Below are positions 1 through 7,538 of a DNA stretch of 36,366 bases, one piece after another (position 1 is the first letter of the stretch; every line of letters starts with the position of its first letter). Source of the stretch: DAOUAG01 sp034432935. GTDB lineage: Bacteria; Chloroflexota; Dehalococcoidia; SM23-28-2; RBG-16-64-32. The notes beneath the pieces are model-generated. The model did no database searches. It was not told the origin of the DNA and was given only the letters and a program-made list of their open reading frames with translations. Both the position numbers and the translations under genes were made by a program. The stretch is from contig DAOUBD010000029.1 of NCBI GenBank assembly GCA_034432935.1, positions 1 through 36,366 on the forward strand, read 5' to 3'.

Positions 1-447
1 ACGGAGCAGGACATGGTCTCGCTGCCTGCGATGACTAATTGGGACCGCATGGCCGCCGACTACGCCATCCTGGGCCTCTCGCCGAACCACCACCCGATGG
101 CCCTCCTGCGGCCCCAATTGCACGAGGGCGTCGTGCCCAGCCGCATGCTGGACTCGTTGCCGGACGGGGCGCCGGTGGAGGTGGCCGGCCTGGTGGTCTG
201 CCGCCAGCGGCCGGGCACGGCCAAGGGGTTCGTGTTCCTGGTGCTGGAGGACGAGTTCGGGCTGGTCAACGTAGTCGTGCGGCCCGACCTGTACGAGCGA
301 GAGCGGGCCCTGGTGCGGACAGAGCCGTTTGTCATCGTGCGCGGGGAGCTGCAGCGGCGGGACGGCACGGTGAACGTGGCGGCTACCCAGGTCGCCCTGC
401 TGCGAGCGGACGGAACGCTGGCGCCAGAGGCTCACAACTTCGGGTAG
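1..447 (+). CDS. dnaE2: Error-prone DNA polymerase DnaE2, C-terminal fragment (5' end outside window)
   Basis: The frame is open from base 1 and ends at TAG 445-447, so this is the last ~148 residues of a longer protein. What is seen is an HPM motif near the start (ADYAILGLSPNHHPM), then an OB-fold segment with the stretch RPGTAKGFVFLVLEDEFGLV followed by NVVVRPDLYERERALV, which is the typical C-terminal OB domain of DnaE2 (ImuC), the non-processive alpha-type polymerase used in SOS-induced mutagenic translesion synthesis, usually with ImuA/ImuB. The internal ATG at 13 is not the start because the homologous region continues upstream. Ordinary DnaE1 has an OB domain too, but the GTAKGFVFLVLEDE pattern favours DnaE2. 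ImuA/ImuB, if present, would lie left of the window. Confidence 0.85.
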   Translation, partial: TEQDMVSLPAMTNWDRMAADYAILGLSPNHHPMALLRPQLHEGVVPSRMLDSLPDGAPVEVAGLVVCRQRPGTAKGFVFLVLEDEFGLVNVVVRPDLYERERALVRTEPFVIVRGELQRRDGTVNVAATQVALLRADGTLAPEAHNFG

Positions 448-452
448 CTCGC

Positions 453-468
453 GGCGCCAGACGGCGCC
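453..468. terminator. GC-rich hairpin between convergent genes
   Basis: Two copies of the self-complementary GGCGCC separated by AGAC can form a 6-bp stem with a 4-base loop between the dnaE2 stop (447) and the convergent hemerythrin stop (478). There is no T-run on either side, so it is at best a weak bidirectional terminator. Confidence 0.25.
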
Positions 469-477
469 GGCCGGTGC

Positions 478-1020
478 CTATCCGCCCGCGATATCGTCAG
501 CCAGGCGCCGCAGTTCGTCCGCGCCGCCGGCCGGCAGACGCCCCGCCTCGACCCGAGCGTAGTCCTGTAACACCTGCGCCTGGTCGTCGTCCGTCATGAC
601 GCCGTCCGCCATGGCGAAGAGGACGTTGTTCTCCTTCAGGATGTGTTGGGTCAGGAGCCCGACGTACTCCTCGCAGAGCTGGGTCAGGAGTCCCCTGTCC
701 GCCTCGGAGTACGAGTCCGTGACCTCCGATATCTGGCGCGCCAGGCGCCGCCCTTCCTCGTGCTCCGCCAGCATAACGCCTATGGGCCCTCCCTCTCGAG
801 GGATGCCCCGCTTCTCCAGGCAGGGAAAGAGGCAGACCTCTTCCTTGCCGTGGTGGCACTTGTCGACGAAGTTTATGCTGAAGTGCACGATCTTGCGGAT
901 GCGGTCCAAGGGCGGCTCAGCGCCGTGCCGCATGGACTCGGCGATATCCCCTAGGACTTCGATCACCCGCAGGATGACCTGGTGGTCCGCCCGCAGATCG
1001 TCCGTAGCTGTAGCACCCAT
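478..1020 (-). CDS. Hemerythrin-domain protein
   Basis: A 180-residue helical protein with the full hemerythrin ligand pattern: H13, H57-x3-E61, H87 and H126-x3-E130 (numbered from the ATG at 1020). These bind a non-heme di-iron centre that in this family carries O2 or acts in oxygen, NO or iron sensing in the cytoplasm. The ATG at 1020 is preceded by GAGGGGCGAG, a good ribosome site. A GTG at 1035 overlapping the upstream stop (GTGA) is an alternative adding five residues. The gene follows the exported protease by only 11 bp (or a 4-bp overlap from the GTG), so the two are probably cotranscribed. No extra sensor domain is visible, so its exact role is open. Confidence 0.85.
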   Translation of the reverse strand: MGATATDDLRADHQVILRVIEVLGDIAESMRHGAEPPLDRIRKIVHFSINFVDKCHHGKEEVCLFPCLEKRGIPREGGPIGVMLAEHEEGRRLARQISEVTDSYSEADRGLLTQLCEEYVGLLTQHILKENNVLFAMADGVMTDDDQAQVLQDYARVEAGRLPAGGADELRRLADDIAGG

Positions 1021-1031
1021 GGTCTCGCCCC

Positions 1032-2546
1032 TCACGCATCCGTAACTGTGTACGTGGAATCCGCCGGGATATCGAGGTCCCGGTCCTCGGTGATGATCTC
1101 TTCGTCGCAGCCCTGGGTTAGGATATCGTAAGACCCCGCCGCGATAGTGATGCTGACCGAGGAACCTGGCGGCAACGTCTGGTTATCCAGGTCGTCTTCG
1201 CCCCAGTTCTTGGCGCCGACGGGCGAAACGTAGGCATAACAGATCTCGAAACTGGACTGGTTATCGATCACCAGCTCCACGTCCGGGTGTTCGCCGCCAA
1301 CCCAGATGGCGTCCGCGTTCTGGAACTCGCCCTCCACGGACAGGACCAGCTCGTACAGCCCATCGGCGAGCCCCGCTTCTTCGTTTATGATGCACACCCA
1401 CCAACTGCCGCTGTCACCGCCTACCCACGTGTCGTCGATGACGCTGCCGCCCTCATCCATCTCGCCATCGACGAACCACTGGGCGTCCCAGCGCACGCCG
1501 TCCAGCATCCCCTCGTAGTCCCAGAAGCCGCACACCCGATCGACGCCCGACGGCAAGGCGTTGTAGACACCGGCCGGTTCGTCGCCGGTCGTGACGCCGT
1601 CACTGAACACCACGTTGTCAAAGATGATCTCGCTCGTATCCACGACGCTGCCCGGCGTGCTCTGGGGGTTGATCCCTTCGAACTGCGAGACGTACGTCTT
1701 GCCGCTGCGCGCCGCCTCGATGAGAGGCATCGCCAGGTTGACCGGCCGCATGCCGTTGATGAAGCCGCCCACGGGGACACAATCGTCCCGGTTATCCACT
1801 TGGCCATCGCCGTTCGTGTCGGCGACAAAACGGCAGTCGACGAAGTTCTCGGTATCGGCGCCGGAACCCACGATGGTCGGGACGCCGATGAGCTCTCCCG
1901 CGGCGTTCACCGCCAAGCCACCGCTGTTGCCCCCGGCGATGGTGGCGTCCGTCTTGATCCAGGCCCTGCCCCCAACGCTGCGATCCCCGGTGAACCCGCT
2001 GACGCTGCCCCTGGTGAAGGTGATGGTGTCGCCGCCGATGCCTGGGAACCCGAAGATGCGCACCTCATCGCCGATCTTGACGCTGTCGGAGTCGCCGGCG
2101 GCCACAAAGGGGAACTGCTCGTCCACAGCGTTGCCGTCGAGATCGGAGACGATGCGTATGACCGCGAGATCCAAGGCATAGTCCACGGCGACTATCTCGG
2201 CCAGGTACGCCAGCTCCGCTGGCTCGTCCGACCGGGAGGCCACGGCCACGCCTAGCGTCTCGTAATCGCCGGTGCGGTCGTCGACAACGTGGGCATTGGT
2301 AAGGATTAGGCCGTTAGACGATATGAAGGTGCCGGAGCCCGTCCAGACCGTCTTGCCGCGGGAGTCCAAGGCGTGAATTTGGACGACCGCCCGCGCCAGC
2401 TCTTCGGCGCTGGAAGCGGGCGATACGACTTCCTCCGGCGACCGGGCAGGGGCAGTGGTGGCTTTGCCGCCAGACCCGCCGCCACAGGCGCTCGCAAGAA
2501 GCAGCGCGGTGGCGGCAAGAGAGAGCGGGAACCGGCTGAGAGCCAT
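1032..2546 (-). CDS. Secreted trypsin-like serine protease lipoprotein (S1C/DegP-like catalytic domain)
   Basis: A 504-residue exported protein. Residues 1-21 form a lipoprotein signal ending in the lipobox LASAC (C21), so it is probably membrane-anchored outside the cell. The chymotrypsin-fold triad is visible: H86 in TNAHVV, D126 in DYALDLAVI and S208 in GGNSGG, as in DegP/HtrA proteases. No PDZ domain follows. After the catalytic serine there is an acidic EF-hand-like loop DTNGDGQVDNRDD (~243-255) bracketed by C238 and C256, which could bind Ca2+. The C-terminal ~200 residues are beta-rich, and the last ~85 resemble a small beta-sandwich module seen in other exported proteins. The ATG at 2546 is chosen over one at 2576 because GAGAGGAG sits 7-8 bases upstream and the signal peptide then begins directly. 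Substrate unknown. Confidence 0.85.
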   Translation of the reverse strand: MALSRFPLSLAATALLLASACGGGSGGKATTAPARSPEEVVSPASSAEELARAVVQIHALDSRGKTVWTGSGTFISSNGLILTNAHVVDDRTGDYETLGVAVASRSDEPAELAYLAEIVAVDYALDLAVIRIVSDLDGNAVDEQFPFVAAGDSDSVKIGDEVRIFGFPGIGGDTITFTRGSVSGFTGDRSVGGRAWIKTDATIAGGNSGGLAVNAAGELIGVPTIVGSGADTENFVDCRFVADTNGDGQVDNRDDCVPVGGFINGMRPVNLAMPLIEAARSGKTYVSQFEGINPQSTPGSVVDTSEIIFDNVVFSDGVTTGDEPAGVYNALPSGVDRVCGFWDYEGMLDGVRWDAQWFVDGEMDEGGSVIDDTWVGGDSGSWWVCIINEEAGLADGLYELVLSVEGEFQNADAIWVGGEHPDVELVIDNQSSFEICYAYVSPVGAKNWGEDDLDNQTLPPGSSVSITIAAGSYDILTQGCDEEIITEDRDLDIPADSTYTVTDA

Positions 2547-2628
2547 TCTGTTACTCCTCTCGGCTAGAGAGTGCATTTGTCATAGTTTAGGCTACCGCCA
2601 TCCTGCCGGAAAGGCCTCCGAGGATGGA

Positions 2629-2657
2629 TTGACACAAGAATCCCGGCACCATAGAAT
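2629..2657 (+). promoter_or_regulatory. Sigma-70-type promoter of the riboswitch transcript
   Basis: TTGACA (2629-2634), exactly 17 bases, then TAGAAT (2652-2657): a perfect -35 and five-of-six -10. Transcription would start near 2664, immediately ahead of the riboswitch aptamer. Confidence 0.85.
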
Positions 2658-2664
2658 TCGGTTA

Positions 2665-2786
2665 ATCGAATACGGCTCGCCGAACCCAACTGGGCGGGGG
2701 AACCACAACACGAGAGGGGTGAAGTCGCCGAGCGCGGCGGGGCTACTTTCCAGCCCCAACCCGTCAGCTAACCCCGCAGGCGTAGG
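2665..2786 (+). ncRNA. ydaO/yuaA-type cyclic di-AMP riboswitch aptamer
   Basis: The leader matches the ydaO consensus as I know it from bacterial structures: CGCC (2678-2681) followed by GAACCC, a short hairpin closing with GGGCGGGGGA (near 2692-2701), then GGGGTGAA (~2716-2723), a variable stem whose 3' part is GGGGCT...AGCCCC (~2739-2757), and the signature CCCGTCAGCTAACC near the 3' end, finishing with GGCG (2779-2782) that pairs with the opening CGCC as P1. ydaO riboswitches bind c-di-AMP and usually turn genes off by termination; known targets include cell-wall, osmolyte and K+ genes. Here the regulated gene is a membrane glycosyltransferase. Aptamer limits are by eye. Confidence 0.9.
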
Positions 2787-2823
2787 AAAGGTCTAGTCCA
2801 CCCGGATCAGGCCTTTATTTTTT
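2787..2823 (+). terminator. Intrinsic terminator of the c-di-AMP riboswitch (expression platform)
   Basis: Left arm 2787-2799, loop ACCC (2800-2803), right arm 2804-2816: thirteen stacked positions with one A-C mismatch and two G-T wobbles, followed by ATTTTTT (2817-2823). It begins four bases after the P1 3' strand, so ligand binding can be linked to termination before the glycosyltransferase is reached. Confidence 0.85.
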
Positions 2824-2858
2824 CGCCCGTTGGTCACGCCCCGGCACAACCAGCAAGA

Positions 2859-2873
2859 GGGAGGTAGCCGATC
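2859..2873 (+). promoter_or_regulatory. Strong ribosome-binding site facing an in-frame AUC codon
   Basis: GGGAGGT (2859-2865) is the only good Shine-Dalgarno before the glycosyltransferase. Five bases after it lies ATC (2871-2873), in frame with the gene and two codons past an in-frame TAG (2865-2867). No ATG, GTG or TTG occurs at a usable distance. The first conventional start, GTG 2937, is 71 bases downstream without its own site. Either AUC is used as a rare start or translation begins at CTG 2913 or GTG 2937. Confidence 0.5.
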
Positions 2874-2936
2874 GAGCCCAAGCACCAGGCCGCCCCGCTA
2901 GCCCACGGCACCCTGACAGCGGATGCTCTCCCGCAG

Positions 2937-4565
2937 GTGTCGGCGGTATCAGCCTACTTTGCGCCTCGGGCCGCGGCTGTGGCCATACGCCCAGCCGATG
3001 CTGCTGGCCTTACCGCTGCGCCACCACTCGGCCTGGAACATGCCCTCCCCCGTCTGGGAGGCATCGCAGCTTCACGTTGGGCGCTCTTCAAACGGGCGCT
3101 GGAGATCGCCCCGGCGCTGATCGCCTTCACCGTCATCTCATCTCTCGTTTGGGGACCCGTTCTAATTCCTCTCCCCTTCGCGCTCTTCGTCGCTGCCTTC
3201 CAGGCCTTCTGGCTATACCGCGCCCATATGACGGGCACCCACGCCTTCAAGGGGTACCGGCTATTGCGGCGCCACGCCCGCACCGATTGGCGCCAGGCGT
3301 ACGAGCAGCACCGGGCCTCCGGCGCAGCCTGCCTGGACTGGGACGATATCTATCACATCGTTATCATCCCCAACTACACCGAAGGGTTGGACAAGTTGCG
3401 GAAGTGCCTCGACTCGCTAGCTACGCAAGAGGTCGCCTCTCACATCATCGCCGTGCTGGCTCTGGAAGAGAGAGAGGGAGAAGCGGCTCGCGTACGGGCG
3501 CAGATCCTGATCGAGGAGTACGAAGGCCGTCTGGGCGGCATCTTTGCTACCTATCATCCCTGGGGTATACCCGGCGAGGTAGCAGGCAAGTCCTCCAACG
3601 AGAACTGGGCCGCCCAGCGCGCCAAGGAGCGCCTCGTGGACCAGGCTGGATTCAACATAGACCACCTCACCATCACGAGCTGTGACGCCGACACGGTTTT
3701 CGACCGCAAGTACTTCTCCTGCCTCACCTATAAGTTCGCCACGGACCCCAAGCGATACCGGCGGTTCTGGCAGGCCCCTATCTTCTACTACAACAACATC
3801 TGGGACGTACCCGCGCCTCTGCGCCTCCAACACGGCCTGAGCGGGTTGAATCACCTCGGGCGCCTGTCCCGCAGCTTTCTGAAGATGAACTTCCCCCAGT
3901 CCACCTATAGCCTCAGCCTACGGATGGCCCACGATGTAGGCTACTGGGACCCCGACGTGATCCCAGAGGACTGGCACATGTTCCTGAAGTGCTTCTACAG
4001 CTTGAACGGTGAGGTGGACACGGAAACGATGTTCACGCCCATCTATATGGATGGCATCCGGTCACGCTCCTACCTGCGCACCTTCCCGAACTACTTCGAC
4101 CAGGTACGGCGCCACGCCTGGGGCTGCACCGATATCCCTTACGCCGCGGAACAGGTCCTGCGCCAGCGGCAGATGCCATGGCCCCGCCGCTTGGGCCGCC
4201 TGTGGGCCCTTTGCCAGAGCCACATCCTGTGGTCCACCCAATGGTTCCTAGTTACAGGCGGACGGGCAGTGCCGTTGTTCTTGGTCTCTCTGGGCCTGGC
4301 GGACATGCCAGATTGGTTTCCGGTGGCGTCCCGCTGGCTACTGGCTCCTTGCGCCGGGCCCCTGCTGCTGATGATTGTGTTGGACACCATCATGCGGCCT
4401 AAGCGACCCGCCACCTTCCACTGGTGGCTTTTCCCGGTGCAGTACGCCCAGTGGTTCTTTATGGCGGTGATCACCTTCTTCACCTCCGCCCTGCCGGCTC
4501 TCGACGCCCAACAACGTCTGGCCAGAGGACGGCGGCTCGAATACCGGGTAACCGAGAAAGCATAG
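2937..4565 (+). CDS. Membrane family-2 glycosyltransferase under c-di-AMP riboswitch control
   Basis: A 542-residue (from GTG 2937) or 564-residue (from ATC 2871) inverting GT2 enzyme of the processive-synthase-like membrane group. Two hydrophobic helices near residues 58-95 are followed by the cytosolic GT-A domain, with the nucleotide/metal motif TSCDAD (D250, D252), the catalytic-base motif PEDW (E344-D345) and a QVRRHAW variant (389-395) of the QxxRW acceptor-site motif. At least three C-terminal hydrophobic segments follow (~437-455, 467-484, 497-520). Sugar donor and product cannot be read from sequence; an envelope polysaccharide or glycolipid is the likely kind of product. It is the only gene after the riboswitch and lies alone between divergent and convergent neighbours. 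The start codon is uncertain (see the ribosome site at 2859). Confidence 0.85.
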   Translation: MSAVSAYFAPRAAAVAIRPADAAGLTAAPPLGLEHALPRLGGIAASRWALFKRALEIAPALIAFTVISSLVWGPVLIPLPFALFVAAFQAFWLYRAHMTGTHAFKGYRLLRRHARTDWRQAYEQHRASGAACLDWDDIYHIVIIPNYTEGLDKLRKCLDSLATQEVASHIIAVLALEEREGEAARVRAQILIEEYEGRLGGIFATYHPWGIPGEVAGKSSNENWAAQRAKERLVDQAGFNIDHLTITSCDADTVFDRKYFSCLTYKFATDPKRYRRFWQAPIFYYNNIWDVPAPLRLQHGLSGLNHLGRLSRSFLKMNFPQSTYSLSLRMAHDVGYWDPDVIPEDWHMFLKCFYSLNGEVDTETMFTPIYMDGIRSRSYLRTFPNYFDQVRRHAWGCTDIPYAAEQVLRQRQMPWPRRLGRLWALCQSHILWSTQWFLVTGGRAVPLFLVSLGLADMPDWFPVASRWLLAPCAGPLLLMIVLDTIMRPKRPATFHWWLFPVQYAQWFFMAVITFFTSALPALDAQQRLARGRRLEYRVTEKA

Positions 4566-4573
4566 CGGTTACC
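4547..4573 (+). repeat. Inverted repeat across the glycosyltransferase stop codon
   Basis: GGTAACCG (4547-4554) and CGGTTACC (4566-4573) form a perfect 8-bp stem with an 11-base loop around the stop codon. No T-run follows, so it may stabilise the mRNA end or be a weak terminator. Confidence 0.35.
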
Positions 4574-4653
4574 GGTCAGCAGAGCGAGCGGCCGGCCCGC
4601 CAGCCGTCAACCACGTATCAGATCACTTCGACTACGAGCGATTATCTTTCGAA

Positions 4654-4887
4654 CTAACCTTCGCCGGCGGGCCCGGGAACGGGCCGCTTGAACACGAAGT
4701 AGCTCGTCTCCATGCGGATCAGCGGATGCACCGCGGCGATCTCCCAACCCTCTTTGCCCAGAGCGTCGAGGTAGCGCCGGACGAAGCCCGTGCGGTGCTC
4801 ACCCTGCTGCCGTATGAACTCCACGCCTTCCGAGGAGATCCTCCCACGGAAGTCAACGTACGCGACCTTGTACTCCCAACCAGACAT
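4654..4887 (-). CDS. Small DUF4177-like protein
   Basis: A 77-residue protein opening with MSGWEYKVAYVDFRGRI and containing LDALGKEGWEIAAVHPL and a final YFVFKRP strand. The pattern WEYKV...LN/D-x-LG-x-EGWE-x-V...FKR is the small alpha/beta fold labelled DUF4177, of unknown function. The ATG at 4887 is firmly set by AAAGGAGG seven bases upstream; a longer reading to 5025 lacks such a site and would overlap the divergent dehalogenase start. It is transcribed divergently from that gene, with 136 bp between them in which I see no clear promoter. Confidence 0.75.
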   Translation of the reverse strand: MSGWEYKVAYVDFRGRISSEGVEFIRQQGEHRTGFVRRYLDALGKEGWEIAAVHPLIRMETSYFVFKRPVPGPAGEG

Positions 4888-5023
4888 CGTCGCCTCCTTT
4901 CGCGGCGAACCGGTGGGGGCCGGCCGCCCGCCCGCTCCTATTATCCACCCGCTGCAACGCAGCCGGCACGGAAGCTCGCCCGGAAGGCCAACGGGGGCTA
5001 TCCTGCGGGAAGGAGGTACCGCC

Positions 5024-5938
5024 ATGGAGATACTACGGACGCCAGACGAACGCTTTCGGGACCTGCCCGGCTATCCCTTCGCCCCGCATTATGTTTCGGT
5101 TCCCGCCGGCGATGGCGGCGACCTGCGGATCCACTACGTAGACGAAGGACCCGCAGGAGCCGAGCCCGTCCTCTTAATGCACGGCGAGCCGTCCTGGAGC
5201 TTCCTGTACCGAAAGATGATACCCATCATCGTGGAGGCCGGCCTCCGTGCCGTGGCGCCGGACCTGCCCGGCTTCGGCAGATCCGACAAACCGGCCAGAC
5301 GCGAAGACTATACCTATCAGCGCCACGTGGACTGGATGGAGGCCCTCCTTCTTCGCCTCGACCTGCGGAATATCACCCTCGTCTGCCAAGACTGGGGTGG
5401 GCTCATTGGGCTGCGGCTAGTGGCGGCCCACCCAGACCGCTTTAGCCGGGTTGTGGCCGCTAACACGTTCCTCCCCACTGGCGACAACCCGCCGGGAGAG
5501 GCGTTCTTGCGCTGGCGGCAGTTCTCCCAGACGGTGCCGGACTTTCCCGTGGGGCGCATCGTGAACGGAGGTTGTGTGACGGAGCTGCCCCCGGAGGTGA
5601 TCGCCGCCTACGACGCGCCCTTTCCCGACGAGAGTTACAAGGAGGGCGCCCGCCAGTTCCCCCTCCTGGTGCCCATCTCGCCGGATGACCCGGCCGCACC
5701 TGCCAACCGCAAGGCCTGGGAGGTGCTGCGCGGATGGCAAAAGCCTTTCCTGACTGCCTTCAGCGATTCCGACCCCATCACCAGGGGCGGCGACCGGGCC
5801 TTTCAGGCGCTGGTGCCAGGGACCAGGGGGCAGCCCCACAGGACGATTGCGGGCGCAGGCCACTTCCTACAGGAAGACAGGGGCGAGGAGCTAGCCCGGG
5901 TGGTGGTGGAGTTCGTGCGGAGTACGGAGGCCGGCTAG
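5024..5938 (+). CDS. dhmA: Haloalkane dehalogenase (HLD-I subfamily)
   Basis: A 304-residue alpha/beta hydrolase, close to DhlA length (310). It carries the oxyanion/halide motif MHGEPSWSFLYRKMIP (from residue 52) and the nucleophile elbow VCQDWGG (D123 nucleophile, W124 halide-binding), in which Asp replaces the Ser of esterases; this is the hallmark of haloalkane dehalogenases. FSDSDPIT supplies the probable acid (D250) and GAGHFLQED the catalytic H280. The reaction would be hydrolysis of R-X to alcohol plus halide through an alkyl-enzyme ester in the cytoplasm. The ATG at 5024 follows AGGAGGT with good spacing; an open frame back to 4790 is non-coding in character. The natural substrate is unknown. 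The dhmA label is by resemblance, not proof of orthology. Confidence 0.87.
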   Translation: MEILRTPDERFRDLPGYPFAPHYVSVPAGDGGDLRIHYVDEGPAGAEPVLLMHGEPSWSFLYRKMIPIIVEAGLRAVAPDLPGFGRSDKPARREDYTYQRHVDWMEALLLRLDLRNITLVCQDWGGLIGLRLVAAHPDRFSRVVAANTFLPTGDNPPGEAFLRWRQFSQTVPDFPVGRIVNGGCVTELPPEVIAAYDAPFPDESYKEGARQFPLLVPISPDDPAAPANRKAWEVLRGWQKPFLTAFSDSDPITRGGDRAFQALVPGTRGQPHRTIAGAGHFLQEDRGEELARVVVEFVRSTEAG

Positions 5939-5953
5939 AGCTTCAGAGGACGG

Positions 5954-6628
5954 CTACGCCTCTCGCTGGCGGGCCAGGTAGTCCAGGATGAAGGGGTTGG
6001 CCTGACGCTCGAAGCCTATGCGGGTCTCTCTCATGTGGCCAGGCAGGACGATGGTGTCGTCAGGCAAGACGAGAAGCTTCTTGACGATGCTCTCCATCTC
6101 CTGCCGGTAATCACCTCCCGGCAGATCGGTCCTGCCGATGGAGGCCTGGAACAGGGTGTCGCCGCTGAACAGCATCCCTTCCGTATAGAAGGAGACGCTG
6201 CCGGGCGTGTGGCCGGGGGTGTGGATGACGCGGAGCTTGACTCCCGCTACCTCCACCTCGTCGCCATCCGAGAGGAAGGCGTCTGGTTCCGGGGGTGGGT
6301 CTACCCGTTGGCCAAGCAAGGCGGCGGCGCTGGCGGCGGCGCTACGGGCGATGGGAAGGTCACCTTGGTGCAGAAGGAACTTGGCGCCGGTCTCGGACTG
6401 GATACCGCGTACGCCCAGGATGTGGTCAATGTGGGCATGGGAGTTGGCGATGAGCTTGATCTTGACACCCATGTCCCGGGCCAGGGCCAGGATCTCCTGG
6501 GGCTGATCGCCAGGGTCGATGGCTATCGCCTCCCCCGTTCTGCGGGACCCTATGATCCAGCAGTTCTCAGCAAAAACCCCCACCACAATCCCACGAACGA
6601 TGATCTCGCTCACCTGGGGTTCAGCCAT
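5954..6628 (-). CDS. MBL-fold metallo-hydrolase (glyoxalase II-like)
   Basis: A 224-residue metallo-beta-lactamase-fold enzyme with all metal ligands: HAHIDH (H64, H66, D68, H69), H140 in TPGHTPGS, D157 in SGDTLF and H198 in LPGHM. The short GloB-like form (~210-225 residues) hydrolyses thioesters such as S-lactoylglutathione or other cytosolic esters; without a GloA neighbour the substrate is open. The ATG at 6628 has GAGGAG upstream and overlaps the end of the histidine phosphatase gene by 8 bp, so the two are translationally coupled. It is the last gene of a four-gene minus-strand cluster. Confidence 0.85.
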   Translation of the reverse strand: MAEPQVSEIIVRGIVVGVFAENCWIIGSRRTGEAIAIDPGDQPQEILALARDMGVKIKLIANSHAHIDHILGVRGIQSETGAKFLLHQGDLPIARSAAASAAALLGQRVDPPPEPDAFLSDGDEVEVAGVKLRVIHTPGHTPGSVSFYTEGMLFSGDTLFQASIGRTDLPGGDYRQEMESIVKKLLVLPDDTIVLPGHMRETRIGFERQANPFILDYLARQREA

Positions 6629-7295
6629 CGGTGTTTCTCCTCGCCACAGGTGGTTTCGCCACCCCAGCCGTCAAGCGCAGGTGGCAAGTGTCGTTCAAGC
6701 GCAGGAGAGTCGCCCGTCCCGCGCCGCGGAAACCTTCGAACTCTAGCTCCGTTAAAGATGCGTTATCGATGCGAAAGGGGATGGGCCGGCTGTAGACCCT
6801 CCCTAGAAACTCCATGACAAGCGCTACTATGGGCCCGGCATGAGTGACTAAGACAACAGCCTCATCGCCAGGATGCCGGCTCAAGACCTCCTCCGCAGCG
6901 GCCTTCACCCGCTCCCGAAAGGCCGCGCGGCCTTCTTCGCCCGGATAGCTGGGGAACTCCGGGCCATCACTGGCGAGGGCCTTCACGACATCCGGGGCCC
7001 GCTGGCTTATCTCCGGCCAGGTCAACCCAGAGAGGGTTTCACCAAAGTCGTACTCCTGAAGGCGGTAATCGGGTACCGGCTCCAGGCCACAGGCGTTAGC
7101 GATGATGGCGGCGGTATCGAGGGCGCGGCGGACGGGGCTGGTGTAGACCGCCGCGGGGTTGACGGCTGCCAGACGCCGGGCCACCTGCTGGGCTTGGGCG
7201 ACACCCCGCGGGGTCAGGGGGAACTCGCGGCGGCCCTGGAGACGGAACTCTACGTTCCCCTGGGACTCACCGTGGCGGACGAGAAAGAGGCGCAC
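6621..7295 (-). CDS. Histidine phosphatase (phosphoglycerate-mutase superfamily)
   Basis: A 224-residue branch-1 histidine phosphatase. LVRHGES (R7, H8) gives the phospho-accepting His; R57 in SPVRRA, E81 in LQEYDFGE and H152 in VTHAGP complete the catalytic pocket. The family covers cofactor-dependent phosphoglycerate mutases and broad small-molecule phosphatases; the length and the EYDFGE motif suit a CobC/PhoE-like phosphatase better than a glycolytic mutase. It starts with GTG at 7295 directly after the TAA of the upstream gene (TAAGTG) and overlaps the following MBL gene by 8 bp, so it belongs to a compact operon. Confidence 0.85.
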   Translation of the reverse strand: MRLFLVRHGESQGNVEFRLQGRREFPLTPRGVAQAQQVARRLAAVNPAAVYTSPVRRALDTAAIIANACGLEPVPDYRLQEYDFGETLSGLTWPEISQRAPDVVKALASDGPEFPSYPGEEGRAAFRERVKAAAEEVLSRHPGDEAVVLVTHAGPIVALVMEFLGRVYSRPIPFRIDNASLTELEFEGFRGAGRATLLRLNDTCHLRLTAGVAKPPVARRNTDG

Positions 7296-7538
7296 TTACA
7301 AGCTCACCCTCCGGCGGCACGTGCGGCAAGACCAGCGCTGGTAAGACTTAGGCGGCCATCCGCCGGACTCTTCCCGAAAGACCCACACGTCGAGAGCCGC
7401 AAATGCGGTCTCGATGATCCACCGTAGCCTGGCCTTAGGCAGTTCCTCAACATCCCACGAGCGGCTGCCGCAACGCTTGCAGGGCGGGCCGTTCTCTAGC
7501 AGGCGCCCACTGGCGGGCGGCGGCGCACTGGTAGCCAC
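7296..7538 (-). CDS. Small zinc-ribbon-like protein of unknown function
   Basis: An 80-residue protein with two CxxC pairs, C20-x2-C23 (PPCKRCGS) and C71-x2-C74 (CRTC), at its two ends: a probable zinc-ribbon fold. Between them lies a Trp-rich stretch. It is held tightly between Nudix and phosphatase genes with TAAGTG junctions on both sides, which supports it being a real gene despite its size. I do not recognise the family and assign no function. Confidence 0.65.
   Translation of the reverse strand: MATSAPPPASGRLLENGPPCKRCGSRSWDVEELPKARLRWIIETAFAALDVWVFREESGGWPPKSYQRWSCRTCRRRVSL

Noticed and set aside
4790..5023. 78-residue upstream extension of the haloalkane dehalogenase
   Set aside because: It overlaps the divergent DUF4177-like gene; the perfect AGGAGG at the internal ATG and family length fix the start at 5024.
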